From contig VDFB02047230.1 of the NCBI GenBank assembly GCA_007258455.2, positions 153,065,797 to 153,129,796 of the forward strand: DNA of 64,000 bases. Direction: 5' to 3'. The stretch's first letter is position 1. Each line of letters opens with the position of its first letter. Under the pieces are notes generated by a model. That model was not told where the DNA came from, did no database searches, and saw only the letters and a program-made list of their open reading frames with translations. Made by a program: the position numbers and the translations under genes. This DNA is from Sequoia sempervirens. Its lineage: Eukaryota; Streptophyta; Pinopsida; Cupressales; Cupressaceae. Below are positions 21,508 to 33,071 of the stretch, in pieces.

Positions 21508-24500
21508 GTGTCATTATGTCCGCACCAAAGTTGCTTCTGTCAGATGTTCAACTCCTCAAATTGTCCAATTATGTAGCATGGAAGACGACGATGCATATGA
21601 TTCTCTAATTTGAAGAGCTATGGGGGATTGTTACTGGTGTAGTAAAATGTCCAACTAATACTGATGAGTAGAAGAAGTATGACAAGGCCGATGTAAAATC
21701 CTTGATGTTGATCATATTTAGCATCTTCAATGAAGTTCAACCACATGTTTGGGATGAAGCAACATTAAAGGAGGGCTGGGATGTTATGTCCACCACATAT
21801 GAGGTGAAGAATTAGACCGAAATCCTCCATTTCCAGTTAGAGCTTCATACATTCATTATGATTAATGGAAAGAAATTAGTGGAGTTCTTGCATCAAATGT
21901 ACAAATAATGAGTTTAACTTGTAGTGCTCAAAGAGAAGGTGGAGGAAAAATTACTAGTCTCAATCACTTTGAGATCTCTTCATTCCCAATTCCAAAATTT
22001 TGTCACAACATTGAACATCACACAGTAGAAGGTGCCATTTGAGGAATTGGTGAATTTTCTCTAGCAAGAAGAAGCCACTCAGTTAGTGCAAGATGACTTT
22101 GAAGAGAAAGCATTGATCTCGAGACCACACCATGGTCAAAAGTTTCGAAAGGGGCCACCACAAAAGCAACCGTAGAAGCAACAATAGTAATAGAAGCCTC
22201 ATAATTCAAATTGATGGTGTCGCATCTATAGTACTAACATGCATAACATTGATTGGTATTGGTACAATGGCTTGACTCAAGGAAATTCTAGTAAAAAAGG
22301 CACATCTAGTGGCAATGATTGTCTCCAATCCAAATGACATCCTCATTGAAGGAGGTACAAAGGACATGTCATAGCCCAACAAGATGATGTATTTGATGAG
22401 GATGTACAAGACACTACCAATTGTGATGTCCATCAAAATGTTGTTCTTGTCTCTCAAACCTCGCAGTCAATGAGAAATGTTTGGTTGATTGACTCTAGTG
22501 CTAGCAAGCATATGGCAAGTAATAGAGAGATATTTGATACACTAAGTGATCAACCCATTAGAGATCAGGTTAGGATTAAAAACAATGAGTATGTTGTAGA
22601 AGGAATTGGCAGTGTCACCATTCCTCTCAAGATAAGAAGTTGTGCCCTCATGAAGGTGCTATATGTTCCAAGTTTGACAACAAATCTCTTGTCTATAAGT
22701 TAGCTTTGAACCATAAGCGTAAGGTGGAGTTTTAGGTCAAGGAAGGCATCAAATCCTATTTGATCTCACGAGAAGGTATGCTAATTTCTATATCTTTTAT
22801 GAAGGATCATTTATTTGCACTCGATGTAGTATTCTCTTATATAGTTTCTCTATTTTCCTCTACAATCCAATCTACTCCCTAGTCCTCTATAGCAATATTG
22901 ATTTGGGCACCTTTTTGTTAGCTCCCTATACTAGATCAGTTCTAAGGAGATGGTAAGAGGACTTCTTCAACTTTCACAATCTTTTCCTATATGTGTTAAA
23001 TGTCTTGTGTGAAAACATCAAGATCCATTTGAGGTGAGTATCTTCCATGCCAAGGAACATCTTGAGGTTGTGCATACCAATATGTGCATAACCCTACCTT
23101 CTTCCTTTCAATGATACCTATGGTTATTTATAAATGACTTATCATATTGGACATGGGTTTTCTTTCCCAAAAAGAATATTCAAGCATTTGCACATTTTTA
23201 GGCCTTCTACCAATGAGTTGTATAGTAGACAAGACAACCTCTTCTCCTCCACTCATATTGAGGGGGGAATACACATCAAAGGAGTTCTTAGCATTCGTGA
23301 AGCATCACAACATTGAAAAACACTTGAATTCCCCCTATACACCCTAGAAGAATTAAATTGCAAAGCCTCACAATCAAACTATCATGAAGATGGCTCATTA
23401 CACACTTTCCATAGCTAAGTTGGAGAATCAATTTGGGAAAAAGCAATGTAGATAGTTGTGTATCTTCTCAATAGGGGTCCTACAAAAATATTGCAAGAAA
23501 ATACACCAAAAGAGGTATGGATTGGTCTAAACCTTCAATCTCTCATCTTAGAATATTTGGTTGTACAACATATATACATATCCTAGCTAACAAGAGGAAG
23601 AATATTGATCCTAAGACAAGTTCTCTAGCGTGTCTTTTTAGGGTATAGTACTACCTCAAAAGCATATCATCTCTTGGATCCTAAGACATAGAATATGTAT
23701 GAAAGTCAAGATATGATATGTGTTGATTCATCATTTGACTCATTAAAATGCAAAGAAGAGTCAAAACCGACCACCTCTCATATATTTCTCTCACGACTAG
23801 ATTATGAGAATGAAGAATCCTCTCACAAAGAAGATGAGTTGCAAGGAGAATTTTTCATTGATCGTGGATATTTTGAAAATAATTTTTCACATCAATAGCA
23901 ACATCAATGTCTGAAATAGGTTCTAATCACCTTTAGGAATCCCACCTTGATTATCTTCTAGATCTCTCATCAGGAGTTAGAACAAGAATACAAGCGATAA
24001 ATGAGGTTACAAATCTTGCACTAATAAGTTTAGTTGTTGGGAGCACCAAACCTAATACATTTTGAGAGGCACTAAGCCAACCATAGTTTAAAAAGTCTGT
24101 GGATTCCAAGTATTCAACTACCTAATAAAAAAAAAGAAATGGGAACTTATCGATCTGCTTGCAAGAAAGAAACCCATAGGATGCAAATGGGTTTTCAAAA
24201 CTAAATATAAGGTAGATGGATCTATCAAAAAATAAAAAGCACAACTTGCTACAAAGTGATATGCTCAATAGGAGGGAATTTATCATGATACATTTGCACC
24301 CATTGCAAAGCTCAAAATAATCAGATTTATATTTGCATTGGTAGCACAAATAGGATGGAAGCTTCACTAGTAGATGGACATCAAGAGTGTTTTCCTAAAG
24401 GGTGCTTTAGAAGAAGAAGAATACATGACCCAAAAAGAAGGTTTCATTGATGAACATCATCCACAAAATATTTTTCACCTCATTAAGTCTCTTTATGGGT

Positions 24501-26196
24501 TTAAGCAAGCCCCTAGGGCATGGTACATTAAAATATATGGTCACCTATTGCAACATAATTTCACTTGTTGCCCCTCAAATCCAAATTTGAATATTAAGAA
24601 GGTAGGCATAGAGATTATCATTATTATTTTGTATTTGGATGGTATTTTGATCACAAGAATCTCAAAAAATATCATTGATGGTGTAAAGATTTATGGGTAT
24701 GTGCAGGATCATCATGGAAAAAACGGGCCCTTAAGTGGCAAAAAATTTAGAAAAATCAGAGTTAGGCAACTTGACGTAAAAAATTGAATAAGTTATCTAT
24801 ATTATTTCAAAAATATGTAAGAATAGAATCTATAGGAAATTGAATGTAGTTTCTAAACTACTAGGTTTTTAAAAACAAAATCTATTTGGTGAAAATTTGA
24901 AATTTCAATGCTGGTACTTAAATTTAGGGAAAAAATAAGAAAGTCTAACCACAAATATAACTTTTTATAAGATTTTGATATAAGTAGAGGACTCATGCCC
25001 ATGTGATGCATATTTTTTTGTAATTTTTTCCAATTAAATAATTAATTATTATTTTTTATTACAACTTTTTAAAAAATATAAAAACTCGTATGTCTGACCA
25101 CCTTAACTTGGTCAAAACTTCATGAAATTCAATTTTTCTTTTTTTAATCTTATAGTATGTGAAGCATAGAATGTGACAAATGTTTTGGATTCAAAAATTG
25201 TGATACCGTTTGAAAGCTATAGATATTTTCTAGCCTCTCAATTAGGACTTTAGTCGTAATTTGAATAGAAAATGAATAATAATTACTTATTAAATTCAAA
25301 GTAAAGCATAATTTATATTGATGGAAAGCTGAGAATCTCCTTTAAAAACCCTTTTTGTTTCATCATTTTTGGGTAAAAAAATAGTCGTCAGCCACATACC
25401 CATCATATTACCACTTTTTGGCCTATCATGATCCTACACATACCCTTATCTAAATAAATCCTTCAACATGACAAACTTGGGGCTACTTCACTACTATCTT
25501 ATCTTAGAGATATGGCAAAAGACGCATCACATTTTTATGTCACTAATGAAATATGCCAATACATTCTTGGAAAAGTATGAAAATTCCAATTGTAAATTTG
25601 TGTCCACTCCAATGGAGAAATGTTCGCAATTTTATTGATTCCAAGATTCGCCTCTAGTAGATCTAACTCTTTATAGGCAACTTGTTAAAAATCTCATTTA
25701 CTTGACATATACCAAGCTAGACTTATGCTTTATTGTCAACTATCTCTCCAGATTTATGCATGAGCTAAAGAAATGTCATTGGGTTGAACCAAAGCATGTT
25801 TTGAGATATGTCTAAGGTAAAATTGATTATGTTCTATAATACAAGAAGAACCTTTAGTTCTTCTTGTAGGGATATACCAACTCAAATTATGTTGGATTTG
25901 TTGATGATATGAAGTCAACTTCAAGATTTGTTTTTCATCTTAGATCTAGATCAATCTTGTGGTTTAGTAAGAATTATTTTTTTGTCAATCTCTCATCCAT
26001 CAAGGTTGAATATCATATCACACAAGGATTTTTGTGTGAAGTGATTAGGTTACATTACATTCTAGCTGACATGAACATTCCTAAAGATAAGCCACATATT
26101 CTTTATTGTGACAATCAAGGTGTGTTGAATCTTGTGAAGAATCTAGTTTTCCATGAAATAATAAAGAATATTGAGATTGAATGTCATTACATTTAA
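21508..26196 (+). pseudogene. Copia gag-pol relic
   Basis: The gag start has the copia signature NYVAWKTTMHMIL (about 21568-21606). The protease segment at 22470-22700 contains WLIDSSASKHMA, where the catalytic DSG triplet is DSS, and ends LYVPSLTTNLLS. Integrase pieces include EYTSKEFLAFVKHHNIEKHL (about 23270-23330). The reverse transcriptase at about 24130-24690 has KWVFKTKYK-like, DIKSVFLKGALEEEEYM and SLYGFKQAPRAWY motifs; the usual YVDD is YLDG, so the second catalytic Asp is gone. After the TIR insertion the sequence resumes at 25446 with NMTNLGLLHYYL-like sequence. RNase H at 25909-26196 keeps SSIKVEYH and DNQGVLNLVKN. Many stops and frameshifts make it inactive. Confidence 0.85.
24695..25445. 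mobile_element. Non-autonomous TIR DNA transposon, second family (GGGTATGTG ends)
   Basis: This 751-bp insertion splits the copia reverse transcriptase. The left end is GGGTATGTGCAGGATCAT and the right end read inward is GGGTATGTGTAGGATCAT. The inverted repeat runs about 22 bp with a few mismatches. TTAT flanks both sides (24691-24694, 25446-25449). A second GGGTATGTGG lies inverted about 45 bp inside the right end (near 25405). The interior is AT-rich with no transposase. Copia coding similarity stops at the left border and resumes at the right. Confidence 0.83.
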
Positions 26197-26330
26197 TAAA
26201 AAAAATTGAACCACCACATACAACTCCACTAATACCAAAAAATTTATCAAATAGCTAGTATACTCACCATGTATCTTGACAAGGTGAAATTTGAGTTGTT
26301 TTGGTGGTACATTTGTAGGAACAATGTAAT

Positions 26331-26340
26331 AAGAGGGAAA
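26331..26340 (+). other. Polypurine tract of the copia element
   Basis: AAGAGGGAAA is immediately followed by TGTTAGTGTATC, the start of the 3' LTR. Confidence 0.65.
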
Positions 26341-27480
26341 TGTTAGTGTATCACAATATATTACATTGTTTTCTTGTAGTTATATATAATTCTCCCAACA
26401 ATTTCCATTCATTGCACAATTATAGTGGGTGATCCCACAATAATGGGTTATTTTTGGCCAAACTTGACATTAAAATCAGGATTTTTCACCAGACATTCAC
26501 TTTCTTACAACTATAGCAGCTAAACCATTAAGGTTTTGAAGATGAATCAAACTAGTTATTTGTTAGATATTTTGTGTAGATTCTAATTATATTTTTTTAA
26601 AAAAAAAAATAAATTATGAATCATTTTATGTAATTTTTAATAACTTATTTTTTCTACTAATCAACATTTTTAAAAAGTGATGTTTACTTCGGCCCACATA
26701 ACTTTTTTTATAGATAGGATACAATTCTGATTTTTAAAATACAAATTTTCACACCAATATCTAGGGATGGATATTTTTTCATAATTTTTTGTTACATATA
26801 TTTTTTTTAATTAATTTTCCAAGTCAAAATAATTATAATTTGAAGAGGTGTACACGCATAAATTTTTTGTATTCATTTGAATTAACTTATTCTTTTTTTG
26901 TTGGAATAAGAACATCAATACCTAGGGCACATGTATTTTTTAGAATTTTTTTTCTCTATTTTTCTATTTTTTCGTATGTGTGAAATAAAGAACTTGATGT
27001 TCATTGAAAATCCTACACTCACAAGAAATAAAAAATAAATATAATAATCAAATTAAACATATTTAAAATTATACTTTTTAGGAAGCTTATAATAAGGGCT
27101 ACAGGCTTACAAAACATAAATTTTAAATGAATTCATTTGATCACCCAAAAGGTAAATCAAAAGTGGTTTTTTATCAGCATTTTGATAGGTGTAGAGGAGA
27201 CTCGATTATAGGTATGGTTTAAATCTAACAAGGTTGTATCCAAGGGGGTTTGATCTAAGGGGTTTGATCAATCCCTCTTTAATTAAAATAATTTAAATGG
27301 AACCTTTAAAGTCATAAATCATTGTATTTTTAAAATATGTGATTTCGGGCAAAATCGGGATGTCCCAAAAGGTAACCCATTATTGTGGACCCTAGTTGGG
27401 AATGCTTGTATTCACATATATATAAACTTGGTTCACCTACATTCAATAAAATCATCGAGCATATTTTGTTCCTCAAGTTC
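26341..27480 (+). repeat. 3' LTR of the copia element, interrupted
   Basis: It starts TGTTAGTG directly after the PPT. The TIR element copy at 26427-27392 divides it. Beyond the insert, TATATATAAACTTGG (about 27415) and AATAAAATC (about 27448) look like an LTR promoter and poly(A) signal. The right end is approximate. Confidence 0.55.
26427..27392. mobile_element. Non-autonomous TIR DNA transposon, copy 2 (GGGTGATCCC ends)
   Basis: This 966-bp element is inverted relative to the copy at 3124-4015. The left end is GGGTGATCCCACAATA. The right end read inward is GGGTCCACAATA, with two bases missing. Reverse-complement matches to copy 1 include the terminal block up to TTTTTGGCCAAACT and the AAATGAATTCATTT / GGTAAATCAAAAGTGG block near 27127-27165. 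TAGT flanks both sides (26423-26426, 27393-27396). No transposase frame is present. It is inserted in the copia 3' LTR. Confidence 0.82.
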
Positions 27481-28654
27481 CACAATTTATAGATTTTATT
27501 TAGTTCATATTTGTAATTTTATTATTTGACATTGTAATAACCCATCCTAAATTACTACTTAATTTTATATTATTGCAATGAAACTATGAATATTCAATTT
27601 AAAAAGACATAACTAAGTAGCTATAGTCAATCATAGCAACACATGTCTAATTAAAATGAGTCAAATACATATATATATATATATTCAAATCGAATGTCAA
27701 TTACAATATCCAAGTTTGAATTGGCTCATAGGCCACATAGTCAATACAATGGAATAAATTTACATCAAGGTTACATCAAAGACTAAGATAGTCTTGTAAA
27801 CATCCAAGGTTCCTCTTTACGCCGCGCCTCCACTGGATGAGAACACATGGTTGCGCCCTTTATCGCTAACTATCAAGCTTACGCCTCGGAATTTTTCCAA
27901 CTTGAAGAATGACCCGCATGAAAAGTTTAGCAAGAGAAAAAATTACAAGGTGGAATCTGGTGCATGCCCATACATTACACATGTATTTCTATCTACAATT
28001 TAGAAAAGAAAATGCAAGATCTATGCTAGGAATGGTAGAGTGTTATCACATTCCATACATACATAATGAACTAATTTTCTTGGCCAAGCATGTAAGAATA
28101 TTGTTGCAACAACAAACATTAGGTTTTGGATAAAGCAAAAACATATACTCTTTGAACTCCATTTCGGCACCCATCCCAAAAGGTAACTTTCCACATCAAG
28201 TTATCTCATAAAATCCATCTACCCTCTAGCAACATCTACCCTTAGGTGCTCTAGTCTATTAGGTGTTCTTGGTCTATTATATTTAAAACTCATAAATGAA
28301 TAAATGGAACTAATCAATAAATTATCTAGATCCATTCAAGCACATGCCATATGATTACATTCATTGTAATTCAGTATTCATTTGAGAAAAAAAAAAAGGT
28401 AACAAAAGAAGGTATGCCACAAGTATGTGTATGTACGTAGATGAAGGTCTACATGCATACACATATATGTGCCAACTTATGTTATAAATTTGTGCATACA
28501 TTCTAAATGTAAAACCAATAGATCAAATTTATAACATTCAAATAGTGTTTCAGATTAACATATTGTTTGTCAATTTACAAGAAGTAAAGAATAAATAAGA
28601 ACAAATTTGTTTGAACAATTCCCAACATTCTATTATGTCATTTGTATCAACCAT

Positions 28655-29130
28655 GCTATGATAACAAACAATACTATTGTAATCACGTAGTTACTTTTTA
28701 ACATAACGATGTTGTCTATAGCTAAACAATTGCAATTTATATCAAAACATATGTCATTTACAACCAAACAAAGACTATTTACAACAGAATGATTTTGTTT
28801 ACAACCAAATAGTTGCAATTTATAACAAAACAATGTTGTTTATAATAAAACAGACACTGTTTTATAACAAAACGATGTTGTTTACAACCAAACAATTATA
28901 GTTTATAACAAAGTGATGATTTTACAGTAAAACAAACACTATTTATAATAGAACGATGTTGTTTACAACCAAAAAATTATTGTTTATAACAAAACGATGT
29001 TGTTTACAACAAAACAAACACTATTTATAATAGAACAATAATGTTTAAAGTTAAACAATTATAGTTTATAACAAACGATGTTGTTTACAACAAAATAACA
29101 CTGTTTATAATAGAACATTGTTGTCTACAA
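28655..29130 (+). repeat. Minisatellite of AAACAA / GTTGTTTACAAC units
   Basis: This is an imperfect array of about 20-22-bp units such as GATGTTGTTTACAACCAAAC alternating with CACTATTTATAATAGAAC-type units. There is a higher-order period of roughly 80-90 bp. Many units contain the near-palindrome GTTGTTTACAAC. Confidence 0.85.
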
Positions 29131-30565
29131 AAGTTTACACATTTAGTTCCATATCAACCAAAGCTTCATTCATTCGAGCCTCATTCAAAAACCATAGTTA
29201 TTCCTTGCATTCATGGTCAAATTTTTTTGATATAGCATAACTTTCATTCTCATATTCAATTCAAGATTTTATTGTTCTAAGAACATTTGCATATAATGAG
29301 CATATGAAGGAAATAACCAAACCTTTTGTAGGCACTGATTCTTTTTGAAAAAATAATAAGATTCGAACGACATGTTGGTTGTTTTAACAAGAACTAATTT
29401 TCTCATATACTGGGTACAACATTCACTTTAAGAACCCTTGTTTACTATTTTAATATCAAGTATATTACTATCACTCTAAGGAACAACCGACTGTGCCTTG
29501 CATATTATCAATGCATGGGTCGAGCCACACATGTCGACCCACGACTTGGCTTAGAAACATCAAAAACTCTAAAGATTATCATTCTCAAAGAAATGATGGC
29601 TCACAAACTATTCATGCCAACATAAGGATGGATTGATACATCACTCAACCATCATCCCTTATGGATGAGGTGAGAAGGACAAAGAATCACTATGACATAG
29701 AAACATACATCAACAGATAAAATTAATATCAATTTACATTAAGGGGCGTTATGTGCCCGACCGTTGCTCTACATCAAAACACCCTCTGATCTTGGATTGA
29801 ATGCAAGGGATATTACTCCCATTTGGGCACTCATTTGATGACATCCATCTCACAGAGTATGGTTAAAATATGTAATGATGGTAAGGATTATGTCACCTAC
29901 TCTAGGGTCATATGATTTAAGAATTGTTATATTGCCATCCATCAACTATTGGCTTCACTGATAGCCATGTGGGAGAGAAAACATAACACAAGAAAAAGAA
30001 TTAAAATAAAAATGACGACGCCTTGAAATGCATAGGGTAGAAACAAACGGTTGTCATGCCACTCAAATTACATGCATAGTGCCTATGCAATAAAGAAAAT
30101 GGCTGACATGGCCACAACAGAAGAACAATAAATTTTTAAACTAAGAAATGAAATATCGAGTTCATCATACAAGTTAATTATGGCTCAAAGAAATGTTGAT
30201 TTGATCTGAAGTACATTTTCACAAAATAGCTAATTGAAAATGCAACAAAATCAAGGAAATTGCATTGAATACCTCTGTTTGGGGTCAATTTCCTCTCAGA
30301 TTTTCTTAGGAAAATTGTCAAACTACTCATTCCCTTTAGTCTTGTTGATTCTATGATATCAAAAATGGCATATTTTCTACTTTTTCCCATGCATCCCTCC
30401 AAAATCCATTTCATTTCATTAATGGGAATTGATTTTAGCCAACCCCATACTCAAAGTTTTTGAATATTTTCATTAATTTTGATGATAGTCCACTATCATG
30501 TGAGATTTTCTTTAAATTCTATCAATTCAATAATGATAGTATCAGTTTCAAATTCAATCGATAGG

Positions 30566-30588
30566 ATATATATATATATATATATATG
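30566..30588 (+). repeat. (AT)n microsatellite
   Basis: About 11 AT dinucleotides in a row. Confidence 0.9.
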
Positions 30589-30625
30589 ATATTCATATAC
30601 TTTCATTCACTTACGTTTGTTCTTT

Positions 30626-30629
<4 letters not shown>

Positions 30630-30665
<36 letters not shown>
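30630..30665 (+). repeat. (AT)n microsatellite
   Basis: About 18 AT dinucleotides in a row, 40 bp right of the previous tract. Confidence 0.9.
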
Positions 30666-30671
<6 letters not shown>

Positions 30672-31160
30672 CAATATTGAGCATCAATATTTAAATGAAA
30701 TAGCTTTTCTGAATTACACACATTCATTTATATGTTAAGCCACACTATCTTTTTCTTCCAAATTTGATCAAGATAGACAATTAAATAAGAACTCACATGT
30801 ATTTTCATTTCACAAGTGTGTTTTATATATTTTTCCTATGTGAATTCATATGCATTTATCATGCCATTTGGTGGTGTGTACACCCAAATTCCATCAAGCT
30901 TACCATTTGATTCAACTAAACGATCCTATTGTGTCCTTCAACATGTTACCCTATTTGCACACACTTGCACTTGCACAATTCATCAGTAACATTCAATCAG
31001 GATAAAATTATATGATAAGTCAAAATATCACATAGTCAACAATGGTCAACTTCTTTCGTACTTTCAAAAATATCAAAATTTTCAATTCAACATATTGAAT
31101 TTCCTTAATAATTCAATTTATCACATTATAATTAAAATGCAATAAAATTGGGTTATGACA

Positions 31161-31180
31161 TCCTTCCCCTCTTCGAAGAG
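31161..31180 (-). other. Polypurine tract of the gypsy element
   Basis: On the minus strand GAAGAGGGGAAGGA runs directly into the LTR start TGTCATAACCC. Confidence 0.7.
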
Positions 31181-31605
31181 ACATCATCCTGATGTCTATC
31201 TAATCAAAATTAAAACATATATGTCTATTTCAACATCACATCATATTGTTTTTGTATACCTTGGAATCTATCCTACTCTAAATGTGCAAAACAACTTTAA
31301 AATGTGAATGACAAAATACCAAGGACACCTCAAGATTAGCCAAAAGAGTGATATAACAAAAAGGAAAACAAATAAAATGAAATACGAGTAGCTTCACCTT
31401 CCTTGCTGTTGATATCTCTTTGATTGGCCCTTGCTTGGAATGGTTTGTGTGCTCCTTGGATGATTGCTTGAGTGACTAAAATGCAAGATTCAATGTGCAA
31501 TATGATCAAGAGAGATGGCTAAATGATGGCAAAGGATTGAGGATGCAAATTGGCAGCATGTAGTTGCAAGATTGCTAAGTGTTAAAAATGCCCTTGAGGA
31601 GGGGG

Positions 31606-31613
31606 TATTTATA
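31606..31613 (-). promoter_or_regulatory. TATA box in LTR-like block
   Basis: The minus strand reads CTCCTATAAATACCCCCTCC, a strong plant TATA context. Directly upstream on that strand, around 31618-31660, lie two direct copies of the 18-bp unit GGGAGAATTTGAATTCTC and a partial third. Confidence 0.6.
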
Positions 31614-31617
31614 GGAG

Positions 31618-31662
31618 AATTTGAATTCTCGGGAGAATTTGAATTCTCGGGAGAATTCAACG
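31618..31662 (+). repeat. 18-bp tandem repeat beside the TATA box
   Basis: Units GAGAATTTGAATTCTCGG repeat twice with a partial third. Each contains the palindrome GAATTC. The position beside a TATA box suggests a promoter element, which is inferred. Confidence 0.7.
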
Positions 31663-32734
31663 GTCATGATTGCTCCAACAAGGCCAAGATGAAGGGCTAA
31701 GGTGGGTTGAGACCCACAAGCCCTCACATCTTGACATGTGGAGGGTGAAGTGGATAAGAGGATATGAGGTGTAAATGAGGTGTCAAGAAGGTACATGAGG
31801 TGGAAAAAGGACATGCACCTTGGGGAGTGAGGAGATTTCCACAAAAAGGGATTCCTTGTCCCCAAGTGGGAGTGAAAGGGACATTTGAGGAATTTTGGAA
31901 TTCCTCAAAATCTACATGGGAAAAGGAAAGGTGGTTGGGAGAATGAATTAAAAATTCACATTCTTAGGAAAGTCTAAAAGATAAAAGGTGGGCTCCAAAA
32001 AGGTGGGACTTGGTCACATGTGGAGATTGTGACAAGTCCAAGGTTCTAGAAGCCTTGGAAGGATGTAATGTGAATTAAAAATTCACATATAAAAGAGGGA
32101 ATCTAGGAAGAATAAAAAGGAATTAAAATTCCTTGGAGAATGATTAGGCTTAATTAATCAAGAATTAGAGGATAATTAGGGGCTAATTAGGATTAAAAGC
32201 CAACTTGCAAAAGTTGAGGATGTGACATCCTAATCAAGGATTAGGCATGTGCACATCCTTAATGAAGAGATTAGGAAATGGATTAGGATTAGATGAAAAT
32301 GACATAGAGGAATTAAATAAATGTAATATTTATTTAATTTATTTTGATGAAAAGAGGATTATAGGGTAAGGTATTTAATTATTAATTAAATACCTTAGGG
32401 ATTTAGCAGAATTAAAGATATTAATTAAATAATAGTAATATTACTTAATTAACTCGGATAAGAGGATGTTTAGATGAAAAGTGATAAATTTGGATAAATT
32501 AAGTGTCCAAATTTGGATGTCTACAGTTTCAAACCAAAACATTATAATATTTCAATCAAAATTATCAAAGTCTCTTTCTTAAGAAAGCAAATGTGGGAAG
32601 GAGCATTATATTTCTTTTGCATCCTCCCAAGTAGCACTATCTTAAAAATATTGGTCCCATTGGACCTTAAACTAAGCAATATCTCTACTCTACAACTTAA
32701 TGCTACATTTATCTAGGATTATAATGGGCTGCAC

Positions 32735-33059
32735 TATTAGAGTAATAAGTTATTATGCTTAATTAATTATATCACATTGATTAATTAATTAAGTCACTTA
32801 TTCCTCTTTATTACTTAAGCTAAACTTAGGCACATTAATAATTAATTATTAATTATTAAGTGTGCACACTAGGGTTTCATTTAGGGTTTCCCTTTTAGGG
32901 TTTATTGATCTCCTTCATAAGGATTGATCACATTGTAATAATTGATTCTCTTAATACATTTTTACTGAGAGGTTTACAGAGAACATCTTTTTTGGTTCTT
33001 CATATCTTTTGCATGTGATAGGTATCCATCTTGCATGCAGGTGATCTTGGATTCTAACA
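32735..33059 (+). repeat. 5' LTR of B1
   Basis: It begins TATTAGAGTAATAAG, where the 3' copy has TGTTAG, so one base has changed. It ends TTCTAACA, and the PBS follows at once. Confidence 0.88.
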
Positions 33060-33071
33060 TGGTATCAGAGC
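33060..33071 (+). other. tRNA-iMet primer-binding site of B1
   Basis: TGGTATCAGAGC is complementary to the 3' end of plant initiator methionine tRNA. Confidence 0.85.

Larger units (their letters stand above)
21508..27530 (+). mobile_element. Decayed Ty1/copia element, 5' truncated
   Basis: The coding remains run in copia order: gag, protease, integrase, reverse transcriptase, RNase H. A PPT and one 3' LTR follow. No matching 5' LTR is present, so the left end is lost or beyond recognition. Two TIR elements are inserted: one in the reverse transcriptase (24695-25445) and one in the 3' LTR (26427-27392). The right border is uncertain but lies before the gypsy LTR that starts at 27533. Confidence 0.8.
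27533..31160 (-). repeat. 3' LTR of the minus-strand gypsy element
   Basis: On the minus strand it starts TGTCATAACCC at 31160 and ends GGGTTATTACA at 27533. These ends form the short inverted repeat typical of Ty3/gypsy LTRs. A purine-rich tract (31161-31180) precedes it. At 3.6 kb it is long. It contains a tandem array and AT microsatellites, and may hold further insertions. The other LTR of this element is not visible. Confidence 0.65.
31378..32525 (-). repeat. LTR-like block with promoter (possible solo LTR)
   Basis: On the minus strand the block starts TGTAGACATCC at 32525, just after gypsy 3' coding remains, and contains a clear TATA box (31606-31613) with a leader downstream. Gypsy 3' untranslated sequence seems to resume before 31180. 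This fits an LTR inserted in the gypsy tail. The right end of the insertion is firm to a few bases; the left end (31378 or about 31440) is not, and I found no exact target duplication. The content is purine-rich and unlike neighbouring LTRs. Confidence 0.45.

Noticed and set aside
28655..29130. CRISPR-like array
   Set aside because: Units are contiguous and imperfect, with no unique spacers, and the DNA is plant nuclear.
31378..32530. Target duplication GTTTC/GTTTG for the LTR-like block
   Set aside because: Only four of five bases match and the left border was chosen to fit, so it is not counted as support.
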